DNA from: Alphaproteobacteria bacterium
GTDB lineage: Bacteria; Pseudomonadota; Alphaproteobacteria; ATCC43930; CGMCC-115725
Length of the DNA: 9,016 nucleotides
Reading direction: 5' to 3'
NCBI GenBank assembly: GCA_017353855.1
Contig: JAFMSA010000127.1
Location: 1 to 9,016 of the forward strand
Shown here piece after piece: positions 1-5,481 of this stretch (positions are counted from its first letter, which is position 1; each line of letters opens with the position of its first letter). Made by a program: the position numbers and the translations under genes. A model generated the notes under the pieces. It made no database searches. It saw only the letters and a program-made list of their open reading frames with translations, and was not told where the DNA came from.

Positions 1-2
1 CG

Positions 3-356
3 GCCAAAGCCGCCAAGGACCGGCCGCGCCGCGCCGCACTCGCTTTTCTCGGGCTCCTCGACGAGACCAACCGGGAGCGCTCGGCGCTGATCGGGCAGTT
101 GAAACAGATCGGCCGTCGCCAACGCGAGCTCGCCAATCTCGTCGCGCGGCTCGCGGCCGAGGTCGATGCAATCCCGGCCGGTGCCACCGGCGAAGCCGCG
201 GGCAAGCGCGCGGATCTGCAGCAGCGGCACGATTTCACCGCCCGCAATTTCGAGGAAATCCAACGCACGATCCGCTATGCGTGCGAGACCCCGGTGCAAC
301 TCGACGCCCGGCTCGGCGCCTGGGCGCGGGCGCTGCAAAAGGTCGCTTCCCCCTGA
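3..356 (+). CDS. Hypothetical helical protein, 3' part only
   Basis: An open frame enters from the left edge and stops with TGA; 117 residues are visible and the true start lies outside the window. I do not recognise the family. The visible part is rich in Ala, Arg, Glu and Gln and looks almost wholly alpha-helical. The stretch around residues 18-55 (LLDETNRERSALIGQLKQI onward) has heptad-like spacing that suggests a coiled coil. A conserved-looking tail contains EEIQRTIRYACETPVQL with a single Cys. No signal peptide or membrane segment is seen in this part. It is convergent with the pentapeptide gene, with only 3 nt between the two stop codons, so it is probably not part of the xox unit. Codon use matches the neighbours. 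A TTG at 99 could be read as a start, but the frame is open well before it, so a longer protein is more likely. Confidence 0.6.
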   Translation, partial: AKAAKDRPRRAALAFLGLLDETNRERSALIGQLKQIGRRQRELANLVARLAAEVDAIPAGATGEAAGKRADLQQRHDFTARNFEEIQRTIRYACETPVQLDARLGAWARALQKVASP

Positions 357-359
357 GGA

Positions 360-1124
360 CTACCGCGTCGTCGCCGGCGCTAACCCCTTCTCTTCGAGGC
401 CGCGGACGCCGGTCAGGACGGCGCCGCCGAAATCGGCGCCGGTGGTATCGGCCCCTGTCAAATCGGCGCCCGACAGATCTGCCCCCGACAGGTCGGCGTC
501 CGACAGATTGGCCCCGGCAAGGTCGGCGCCGGCGAGATTGGCGAAGCGCAGCAAGGCGCGGCCGAGATCGGCTCTCGTGAAGTTCGCTCCCGCCAAATTC
601 GCGCCCGACAGGTCGGTGCGCATTAAGCCCATCGACTGATTCTTCATATCGGCGCCCATCTTAGCCTCGGTGAAGTTGGCACCGCTCAGATCGAACCGGC
701 TCAACCGCGCGATGATGCGGGCCCGCGAGAAATTGGCGCCCCTGAACGAGGGCGCCTCGGCCGGAGAAGTCTCCAGGCCCGTCGAGACGACCAGCCCGAA
801 CAAACTCGCATTCGACAGGTCGGCACGCGCGAAATTCGTCCGCATGACCGATGCGAGATCGAGCCTCGCGCCGGAAAGATCGGCATCCGACAGGTCTGCC
901 CCGTCGAGCTTTGCGCCAAAGAGGTTCGCTCCGGATAGGTCGGCCCGTTTGAAGTCGAGTTGGCTCAAATCGAGGCCGTCGAGGGCTTTCCCGGAGAGAT
1001 CGGCGTGCCCTCCCTGTGCTGCCGCCAAAATCTCCCGGACCTGTTGCGCACTGAGATCGGCGGCGCGGCAGGGCAACGCCGCGATGAGCAGCCAGACGCC
1101 GAACCATTGTGCGGCTCTTCTCAT
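360..1124 (-). CDS. Exported pentapeptide-repeat protein
   Basis: The 254-residue product starts with a signal peptide: MRRAAQWFGVW, a hydrophobic run, then cleavage near PCRA|AD at residue 21. After a short helical part (SAQQVREILAAAQ) it consists of A(D/N)LxG-type pentapeptide repeats from about residue 40 to 238, such as ADLSGANL, GADLSDADLSGA and ADLAGANLSDADLSGADL. They are interrupted near residues 109-124 (VVSTGLETSPAEAPSF) and 151-163 (TEAKMGADMKNQS). Such repeats fold as a right-handed four-sided beta-helix. The family gives no enzymatic role, so function is unknown; a periplasmic scaffold or partner-binding role is an inference. I chose the ATG at 1124 because it gives a clean signal peptide; an upstream in-frame GTG at 1154 would add ten residues (LVSVAAGGD) without a clear ribosome site. 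It lies downstream of the xox unit on the same strand, 217 bp after the CxxxCW gene, so it may belong to it or have its own promoter. Confidence 0.88.
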   Translation of the reverse strand: MRRAAQWFGVWLLIAALPCRAADLSAQQVREILAAAQGGHADLSGKALDGLDLSQLDFKRADLSGANLFGAKLDGADLSDADLSGARLDLASVMRTNFARADLSNASLFGLVVSTGLETSPAEAPSFRGANFSRARIIARLSRFDLSGANFTEAKMGADMKNQSMGLMRTDLSGANLAGANFTRADLGRALLRFANLAGADLAGANLSDADLSGADLSGADLTGADTTGADFGGAVLTGVRGLEEKGLAPATTR

Positions 1125-1260
1125 GTCCCCGCCTGCTGCAACTGAAACGAGCACAGCTCATCGACCGCCGCCGCCCCTGCAACGGCCCGCCCTTCGGTTC
1201 TGCAGACCGGGAAGCAAGTTATGCGATAGAGGCAATTTTGGGACGTCATCACACGGCATT

Positions 1261-1325
1261 GTCGGGCTTGCCCCGCCGCCGGGCGGGACCGCAAAGCGGC
1301 GCAAGCCCGACCATCCTCAAGATGG
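1261..1325. repeat. Branched inverted-repeat element (three-way junction plus side hairpin)
   Basis: A perfect 11-bp inverted repeat, GTCGGGCTTGC (1261-1271) and GCAAGCCCGAC (1301-1311), encloses two smaller perfect hairpins: CCCGCC/GGCGGG (1272-1277 with 1282-1287, 4-nt loop) and CCGC/GCGG (1289-1292 with 1296-1299, AAA loop). Directly after it lies CCATC/GATGG (1311-1315 with 1321-1325, 5-nt loop). The whole would fold as a compact three-way junction with an extra hairpin. GTCGGGCTTG...CAAGCCCGAC resembles interspersed intergenic palindromes common in alphaproteobacterial genomes (recalled, not searched). It sits just after the stop of the CxxxCW gene, so it may end or protect the xox mRNA. 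There is no U-tract, so it is not a classical intrinsic terminator. Confidence 0.6.
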
Positions 1326-1341
1326 AGCAAGGACGGGTGTC

Positions 1342-1905
1342 TCAGGGCCCCGCGACAGGTTCCGCCCGCGCTAGCGGCAGTTTCGCGGCCTCCCAGCCGT
1401 CGGTGCCGTCGCGATACCAAAAGACGCGGCTATAGCCCCAGCTCGCCGCGCGCTTTGCTGCGTTCCAGCTCATCCAGCAATCCGCCAGACAATAGAACAC
1501 GACGGGGGTGTCGCGGCGCTCTCGCGTGGCCGCTTCGAGGTGAGCATGGAAATACCCTTCGAGTTCGGGATTGAGCGCACCGCGGCCGACATCGGGGAGC
1601 CAGAGGCTTCCCGGAATGTCGTGGCGCGGCAAGGGCGACCATAGTGCCGAGGCCGGCAGGTTCGTCGGCCGTCGCGGTGCCGGTAGGACGTCGATCCACA
1701 CCGCCGCGCCGCTTTTCCACAGCGCGAGAGCGGCTTGGGTGTCGAGTACCGCGGCGCCGGGGACGCTCAGCGGGGTCGGCGCGCGATAAGCGTCCATGCG
1801 GTAGCCGTCCGGCGCTGGCGGCTCCGCCTGCGCCGCGTCATTGCCGATGAGCGCCAGGGCGAGCACCAGCCGTCGGGCCGCGGCCCCGAGCCGCAGTGCC
1901 GTCAC
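1342..1905 (-). CDS. Rhodanese-like PQQ-dependent catabolism-associated CxxxCW motif protein
   Basis: The 187-residue exported protein has an N-terminal signal peptide (RRLVLALALIGNDAAQA, cleavage near residue 27) and a single rhodanese-like domain. The IDVLPAP segment near 71-77 sits where rhodaneses carry their first conserved Asp. The active-site loop reads VVFYCLADCWMSWNAAKRA, giving C139, C143 and W144, the CxxxCW signature of the family known from PQQ-alcohol dehydrogenase clusters (TIGR03865 type). GYSRVFWYRDGTDGWEAA closes the fold, as in rhodaneses. Its chemistry is not established; two spaced Cys suggest a disulfide or persulfide role in the periplasm (inference). The GTG start overlaps the xoxJ stop by 4 nt (GTGA, 1902-1905), with only a weak ribosome site, which indicates translational coupling. 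It is the last tightly linked gene of the xox unit. No key residue appears to be missing. Confidence 0.9.
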   Translation of the reverse strand: MTALRLGAAARRLVLALALIGNDAAQAEPPAPDGYRMDAYRAPTPLSVPGAAVLDTQAALALWKSGAAVWIDVLPAPRRPTNLPASALWSPLPRHDIPGSLWLPDVGRGALNPELEGYFHAHLEAATRERRDTPVVFYCLADCWMSWNAAKRAASWGYSRVFWYRDGTDGWEAAKLPLARAEPVAGP

Positions 1906-2753
1906 GGACCGGCGAGCTCGCCCTGCTCGTTAAGCAGCGGGACGCCGTAATCGCGCAGGATCTCCGTTATCTCGCCCTGGCGTTTGGAGATCGCGCGATT
2001 GATGCGGCGCCGCCATTCCGGCTCGTTCGCGCGCACGCCCATCGCGATATGGTATTCCATGCGCGCGGCACCGGGCTCGCTCTTCAGCGGTACCAGTGTG
2101 AGCGGCAATGAATCGTGCTTCCTGTAATACCCGGCGATCGGGCCCCACAGAAACCCGACGTCGATCGTCCCGTCGACGACATCCTTCACCATGTCATGGG
2201 TCGGGGATTCGGCGCGCGTATCGACGGTGAGCTCGTAGGGCTTCGTATGCGACATCAGATGGTGGCGAACGAGAAGATCGGCGGGCGGCGTCGCGCTGAC
2301 GACGCCGAGCCGCAGCCCCGCCAGGCCCGGGTCTTGCGGACCGGCAAAGTCGTGACCCCGGTCCGAGCGGTAAAACATCACATAGGTCGTGAAATAATAG
2401 GGTGTGGTCGTCTGCATGATCGCGTCGCCGGCCACGGTGCCCATCACCAGGTCGCAGAGATGGGCGCGCAGCGTGTTGCGCACGAAGCCGACCACCCGCG
2501 GAAACCAGGTGTATTCGACAGGCAGCCTCAGCTCGGTACCGACGAGTTCGGCGATCTTGTTCTCGAATCCCTCCTTTTTCTCGTCCGAGAACGGGAGATT
2601 GCTAGGATCGGCGCAGACCTTCAGCGCGGAGCGATCGACGAGATCGCTCTGCGCGTTCTGCGCGAAAACCGGCATGCCGCAGAGAAGCTGAGCCGCAGCA
2701 GCCAACACCGCCCGAAAGCCCCACACCACGAGGAGACCTTTCTCGCCGCTCAT
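1902..2753 (-). CDS. xoxJ: XoxJ/MoxJ-like periplasmic substrate-binding-fold protein
   Basis: The 283-residue protein belongs to the quinoprotein dehydrogenase-associated 'putative ABC transporter substrate-binding protein' family (TIGR03871 type), which includes MxaJ and XoxJ. A signal peptide spans about residues 1-31 (VLAAAAQLLCGMPVFA|Q). The start of the mature domain carries the family signature LKVCADPSNLPFSDEK, continuing into GFENKIAELVG (44-72). Later segments are typical of a two-lobed type II binding protein: DLVMGTVAGDAIMQTTTPYY (101-120), LRLGVVSATPPADLL (147-161) and GTIDVGFLWGPIAGYY (195-210). C47 and C100 could form a disulfide. No ABC permease or ATPase gene is nearby, which fits the accepted view that XoxJ serves the dehydrogenase, probably in maturation, rather than uptake. 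Its ATG overlaps the xoxG stop by 4 nt (ATGA, 2750-2753) and its own stop overlaps the next gene, so the three are probably coupled in translation. Confidence 0.9.
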   Translation of the reverse strand: MSGEKGLLVVWGFRAVLAAAAQLLCGMPVFAQNAQSDLVDRSALKVCADPSNLPFSDEKKEGFENKIAELVGTELRLPVEYTWFPRVVGFVRNTLRAHLCDLVMGTVAGDAIMQTTTPYYFTTYVMFYRSDRGHDFAGPQDPGLAGLRLGVVSATPPADLLVRHHLMSHTKPYELTVDTRAESPTHDMVKDVVDGTIDVGFLWGPIAGYYRKHDSLPLTLVPLKSEPGAARMEYHIAMGVRANEPEWRRRINRAISKRQGEITEILRDYGVPLLNEQGELAGP

Positions 2754-3175
2754 TGTTCGCCGATCCGGGTCGGCCGGCCGCGCCCGAGCACACCGTCGGC
2801 ACGCGCCTTGAGATAGGCCCAGATGTCGTCGAGATAGGTGACGACGTCTTCGACCTCGCCAAAGGGCGGCATCACATTGGTATTGGCGGCATTGACATTC
2901 GTTCTGCCGTTGACGACCACCTCATTGAACTCGTCCTGGGTCATGTGCTTGACCGAATCGACGAGATCCGGTCCGTAAGAGCTGCCGGCGCCATCGGGCC
3001 CGTGACAACGCAGACAGGATTCGGTGTAGCGCCGCCACCCGTTAAAGGTCTTCTTATCGACCTTTCCCCCTTCGATCACATAGGGCTTGTCTGTCGGTTG
3101 GGCAGCTTGTGCTACCTGCGTGCTCCCCATCCCGAGAGCGAGGGCGGCCAACATGTAAAATAACAGCGACTTCAC
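2750..3175 (-). CDS. xoxG: XoxG-like class I cytochrome c, electron acceptor of XoxF
   Basis: A small periplasmic c-type cytochrome lying directly after xoxF, the usual place for xoxG. With the GTG start at 3175 it has 141 residues: signal peptide VKSLLFYMLAALALG to about QVAQA|A (residue 24), then a single heme site CLRCH (C54, C57, H58) and a likely distal ligand Met102 in NVMPPFG. KHMTQDEFNEVVVNGR, between heme site and Met, matches this cytochrome group. It should take electrons from reduced PQQ in XoxF and pass them to a terminal cytochrome. An ATG at 3208 would add eleven residues (PAFFEGKPPRV), but that codon lies inside the strong hairpin at 3200-3230 and spoils the signal peptide. 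The GTG has a purine-rich GAAGGGAAG about 9 nt upstream, so I prefer it. The gene overlaps xoxJ by 4 nt. Function is inferred from heme motif and context. Confidence 0.9.
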   Translation of the reverse strand: MKSLLFYMLAALALGMGSTQVAQAAQPTDKPYVIEGGKVDKKTFNGWRRYTESCLRCHGPDGAGSSYGPDLVDSVKHMTQDEFNEVVVNGRTNVNAANTNVMPPFGEVEDVVTYLDDIWAYLKARADGVLGRGRPTRIGEQ

Positions 3176-3193
3176 TCTTGGCGGCTTCCCTTC

Positions 3194-3230
3194 AAAAAAG
3201 GCCGGCATCCCGTCAAACAGGACGCCGGCC
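3194..3230 (-). terminator. Intrinsic terminator/attenuator between xoxF and xoxG
   Basis: Read on the minus strand, GGCCGGCGTCCTG (3230-3218), loop TTTGA (3217-3213) and CGGGATGCCGGCC (3212-3200) form a 13-bp stem with every position paired, including two G-U wobbles, followed at once by six T (3199-3194). The wobbles become A-C mismatches on the plus strand, so it is a better terminator in the minus direction. It begins 26 nt after the xoxF stop and ends 18 nt before the preferred xoxG GTG. It fits a partial terminator or processing barrier that keeps xoxF mRNA far above xoxGJ mRNA (inference). Confidence 0.85.
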
Positions 3231-3256
3231 GCGGGTTGGTCAATGCGATCGGGTGC

Positions 3257-5044
3257 TCACTCGGGGAGCCCGAAGACAGTGAGGTTGCCGCCAAGCTGCG
3301 TGTAGTCGGCCAAGGCCTTATAGGCGCCGACCGCGCCAAGCCCTTCGGTATCCTTTGTCAGACCCGCCGCCATGCCGATACCGGCCCAGCCTCCGACCCC
3401 GGAAAGCACGGCAATGTACTGCTTGCCATTGTGCGTGTAGGTCGTGACGTTGCCGATGATCCCGGACGGGGTCTTGAACCGGTAGAGTTCCTTGCCGGTA
3501 CGCATGTCGACCGCTTTCAGATAACCCTCAAGCGTGCCGTAGAACACGACGTCACCGGCTGTCGCCAAGGCGCCGGACCACACTGAGAACGGCTCGGGGT
3601 CGGACCAGACGATCTTGCCGGTACTCGGGTTGAACGCGATGAAGTTGCCGAGGTTGTTGTCACCCTGCGGCGGGTACATCGACAGAGTCGCGCCGACATA
3701 AGGCTGACCGGCGGTGTAAGAGACCTTGAACGGCTCGTAATCCATGCAGACGTGGTTTGTCGGCACGTAGGCGAGTCCGGTACGCGGCGAGAAGGTGGCC
3801 GGCTGCTGGTCTTTCGAACCGAGGGCCGCCGGGCAGATCTGCTTGTAGTTGACGTCCTCGCCCTTGGACCCCGGGGCAAATTGGGCAACAACCTCCGGCC
3901 GGCCGGTCTGCATGTTGACCTTGGTCGCCCAATTGACCTTGGGGTCGTATTTCTCCGCGACGAGCAGCGCCCCGGTCTCGCGGTTCAGCGTATAGGCGAA
4001 GCCGTTACGATCGAAGTGGATGAGAGCCTTGGTCGGCCGGCCCTTCACATTGATGTCAGCGAGGATCATCTCGTTGACGCCGTCGTAATCCCACTGGTCG
4101 TGCGGCGTCATCTGATACACCCATTTCGCAACGCCGGTATCGGGATTGCGGGCAAAAATGGTCATCGACCATTTGTTGTCGCCCGGCCGCTGCACAGGGT
4201 TCCACGTGCTGGGATTACCCGAACCGTAATAGATCAGGTTCAGCTGCGGATCATACGAGATCCACCCCCAGGTATCGCCGCCACCGATTTTCCACTGGTC
4301 GCCTTCCCAGGTCTTCAACGACGAATTCTTGCCGACAGGCTTGCCGAGCGAGGTTGTCTTGTCGTCGAACAGGATCTGGTCGTCCGGACCTTCCGAATAG
4401 GCGCGCCACACCCGTGAGCCGTCTTTGATGTTGTACGCCGTAAGGTGACCCTGGACGCCGAACTCTCCGCCGCTGATCCCGACGAGGACCTTGTCCTTGA
4501 CTACAAGCGGCGCGCTCGTCCCCGTCTCACCCTTCTTCGGGTCGCCGTTCTTGACGCTCCACACGACCTTGCCGGTCTTCGCGTCGAGCGCGACAAGCGT
4601 CGTATCGGCCTGGTGCAGGAAGATCTTGCCATCAGCATAAGCGAGGCCGCGGTTCACCGTGTCGCAACACATCACCGGGATCACCGTCGGATCCTGCTTC
4701 GGCTCGTACTTCCACAGAATCCTCCCGTTGTTGTTGATGTCGAGCGCAAAAACGTTGTTCGGGAACGGCGTAACAATGTACATAACGTCGCCGATGACCA
4801 GCGGGCCGCCCTCGTGGCCGCGCAGAACCCCGGTAGAGAATGTCCACAGAGGCCGTAAGTTCTTGACGTTGTCTTTGTTGATCTTGTTGAGTTCGCTATA
4901 TCGTGTGTTGGCATAATTGCCGGACTGCATGACCCACTGATTGGGGTCTTTTGAGAGCTTGATCAGCTGCTCATTGGCGCTGGCGCCGCTCGCAAAGACC
5001 GCGAACACGGGCATCGCGATCCACAAACAGGATGATTTTTTCAC
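3257..5044 (-). CDS. xoxF: Lanthanide-type PQQ-dependent methanol/alcohol dehydrogenase XoxF
   Basis: A full-length 595-residue quinoprotein that oxidises methanol (and usually other short alcohols or formaldehyde) in the periplasm with PQQ, passing electrons to cytochrome c. A signal peptide ends near ASGASA|NEQ (residue 23), and the rest is the eight-bladed propeller with W-motifs such as GKVVWSV. Active-site residues are visible: the vicinal disulfide C126-C127 (VMCCDT), metal ligands E194 (SGGEFG) and N277 (GSGNPST), catalytic D319 and the extra D321 in QWDYDGVNEM. The DYD motif marks lanthanide enzymes; calcium MxaF has Ala at the second Asp. The sequence looks like the XoxF5 group (judged by eye). 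The start is GTG at 5044, with a strong GGGAGGGG ribosome site 5 nt upstream. No mxaI-like small subunit is present. xoxG, xoxJ and the CxxxCW gene follow, separated from xoxF by a hairpin with U-tract. No key residue is missing. Confidence 0.97.
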   Translation of the reverse strand: MKKSSCLWIAMPVFAVFASGASANEQLIKLSKDPNQWVMQSGNYANTRYSELNKINKDNVKNLRPLWTFSTGVLRGHEGGPLVIGDVMYIVTPFPNNVFALDINNNGRILWKYEPKQDPTVIPVMCCDTVNRGLAYADGKIFLHQADTTLVALDAKTGKVVWSVKNGDPKKGETGTSAPLVVKDKVLVGISGGEFGVQGHLTAYNIKDGSRVWRAYSEGPDDQILFDDKTTSLGKPVGKNSSLKTWEGDQWKIGGGDTWGWISYDPQLNLIYYGSGNPSTWNPVQRPGDNKWSMTIFARNPDTGVAKWVYQMTPHDQWDYDGVNEMILADINVKGRPTKALIHFDRNGFAYTLNRETGALLVAEKYDPKVNWATKVNMQTGRPEVVAQFAPGSKGEDVNYKQICPAALGSKDQQPATFSPRTGLAYVPTNHVCMDYEPFKVSYTAGQPYVGATLSMYPPQGDNNLGNFIAFNPSTGKIVWSDPEPFSVWSGALATAGDVVFYGTLEGYLKAVDMRTGKELYRFKTPSGIIGNVTTYTHNGKQYIAVLSGVGGWAGIGMAAGLTKDTEGLGAVGAYKALADYTQLGGNLTVFGLPE

Positions 5045-5049
5045 TTGGG

Positions 5050-5057
5050 CCCCTCCC
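5050..5057 (-). promoter_or_regulatory. xoxF ribosome binding site
   Basis: On the minus strand GGGAGGGG precedes the GTG at 5044 by 5 nt (spacer CCCAA). This strong Shine-Dalgarno site supports GTG as the xoxF start and suggests efficient translation despite the non-ATG codon. Confidence 0.7.
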
Positions 5058-5096
5058 TCTATTGGTTGAACGGCGTCGAGCTGCCGCAGTGCGCTC

Positions 5097-5134
5097 CCGG
5101 TCCGGTGTGGACTTCCAGGCCCGGCCTGGACCGG
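5097..5134 (-). promoter_or_regulatory. Competing inverted repeats in the xoxF leader
   Basis: A perfect 17-bp palindrome, TCCAGGCC-N-GGCCTGGA (5114-5130), overlaps one arm of a second perfect inverted repeat, CCGGTCC (5097-5103) with GGACCGG (5128-5134). The two cannot form together because they share 5128-5130. They lie just downstream of the proposed xoxF promoter, inside the presumed 5' leader. No T-tract follows, so neither is a terminator. They could be a regulator's operator or an RNA switch; no ligand can be named. Confidence 0.45.
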
Positions 5135-5144
5135 TAAGCCGATG

Positions 5145-5173
5145 ATCTTATTTTAGTTTCGTGGGTTCGACAA
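5145..5173 (-). promoter_or_regulatory. Candidate sigma70-type promoter of xoxF
   Basis: On the minus strand TTGTCG (5173-5168) and TAAGAT (5150-5145) are separated by exactly 17 bp, each matching four of six consensus bases. An alternative -10, TAAAAT (5155-5150), overlaps but lacks a good -35. Transcription would start near 5138, giving a leader of roughly 95 nt before the GTG. This is the only AT-rich island in the xoxF upstream region. The call rests on pattern only. Confidence 0.4.
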
Positions 5174-5189
5174 GCAGGCGCGAGATCCG

Positions 5190-5390
5190 TCATGCCCGAT
5201 GTTGCCGTGGTACATTCTGCTCGCACCGCCAGCGCGCCAACCGCCATTTCGGATGCTCGGCCAGCCATTCCGAGGCATAGTATTGCCCCCGAACGAGGCA
5301 AGCCTGCAGCGACAGGTTCTCGATCGGCCGTTGCTCGGTGCAATTGTCCGGCAGCCCCTGCAGGCAGAAAACGAGCACCAGCGCGGTCAT
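5190..5390 (-). CDS. Small Cys-rich protein upstream of xoxF, HPxWxxxRWxC type
   Basis: A 66-residue protein lying before xoxF on the same strand. It has a short hydrophobic N-terminus (MTALVLVFCLQ), four Cys (C9, C17, C31, C56) and a C-terminal motif EHPKWRLARWRC. I recall small unnamed proteobacterial proteins with the same pattern (CMxxGQxxxAxWxxxHPxWxxxRWxC), without a known function. The ATG at 5390 has AAAGGA 6 nt upstream, which supports real translation. The N-terminus is too short for a standard signal peptide, so location is uncertain. A gap of 145 nt with its own promoter-like sequence separates it from xoxF, so the two may be transcribed independently. Its linkage to a quinoprotein locus suggests an accessory role, but that is inference. 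An overlapping frame on the plus strand lacks such features. Confidence 0.6.
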   Translation of the reverse strand: MTALVLVFCLQGLPDNCTEQRPIENLSLQACLVRGQYYASEWLAEHPKWRLARWRCEQNVPRQHRA

Positions 5391-5481
5391 CAGTATTCCT
5401 TTTCAGGTCGCGGGCAGACAGGAACCTGCGGTAATGGAGGTGCAGATCCCCATCAATCTGGCTCGGATATGTTGGATATCA
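5391..5481. promoter_or_regulatory. Divergent intergenic region
   Basis: These 91 bp separate the minus-strand 66-aa gene from the plus-strand 123-aa gene, so promoters for both should lie here or overlap the gene ends. I found no pair of -35/-10 boxes with correct spacing strong enough to name. CAGGT (5405-5409) and ACCTG (5424-5428) form a short imperfectly placed inverted repeat. Confidence 0.35.

Noticed and set aside
420..980. Regularly spaced short DNA repeats containing GTCGGC, CRISPR-like at first sight
   Set aside because: The spacing is about 15 nt and follows the minus-strand pentapeptide codons; there are no constant repeats with unique spacers.
670..1374. Long plus-strand frame of about 234 codons
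   Set aside because: It is antisense to the pentapeptide gene and runs past it; composition is Ser/Arg/Pro-rich with no ribosome site or fold signature. High GC produces such shadows.
1902..2753. Amino-acid ABC transporter binding protein
   Set aside because: The fold fits, but the CADPSNLPFSDEK signature and xox context, with no permease or ATPase gene, point to XoxJ.
2115..2816. Plus-strand frame of 233 codons
   Set aside because: It mirrors xoxJ, which has clear family motifs; the plus-strand product is Arg/His-rich and lacks any recognisable motif.
3176..3208. ATG at 3208 as xoxG start
   Set aside because: The codon sits in the 3' arm of a strong terminator-like hairpin and puts FEGKPPRV before the signal peptide; the GTG at 3175 is better.
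3752..4417. Plus-strand frame of 221 codons inside xoxF
   Set aside because: It is antisense to the most strongly supported gene in the window and has no independent evidence.
5114..5130. 17-bp palindrome considered as an intrinsic terminator for the 66-aa gene
   Set aside because: No T-tract follows on either strand, and it lies just after a promoter-like sequence; a leader or operator role is more likely.
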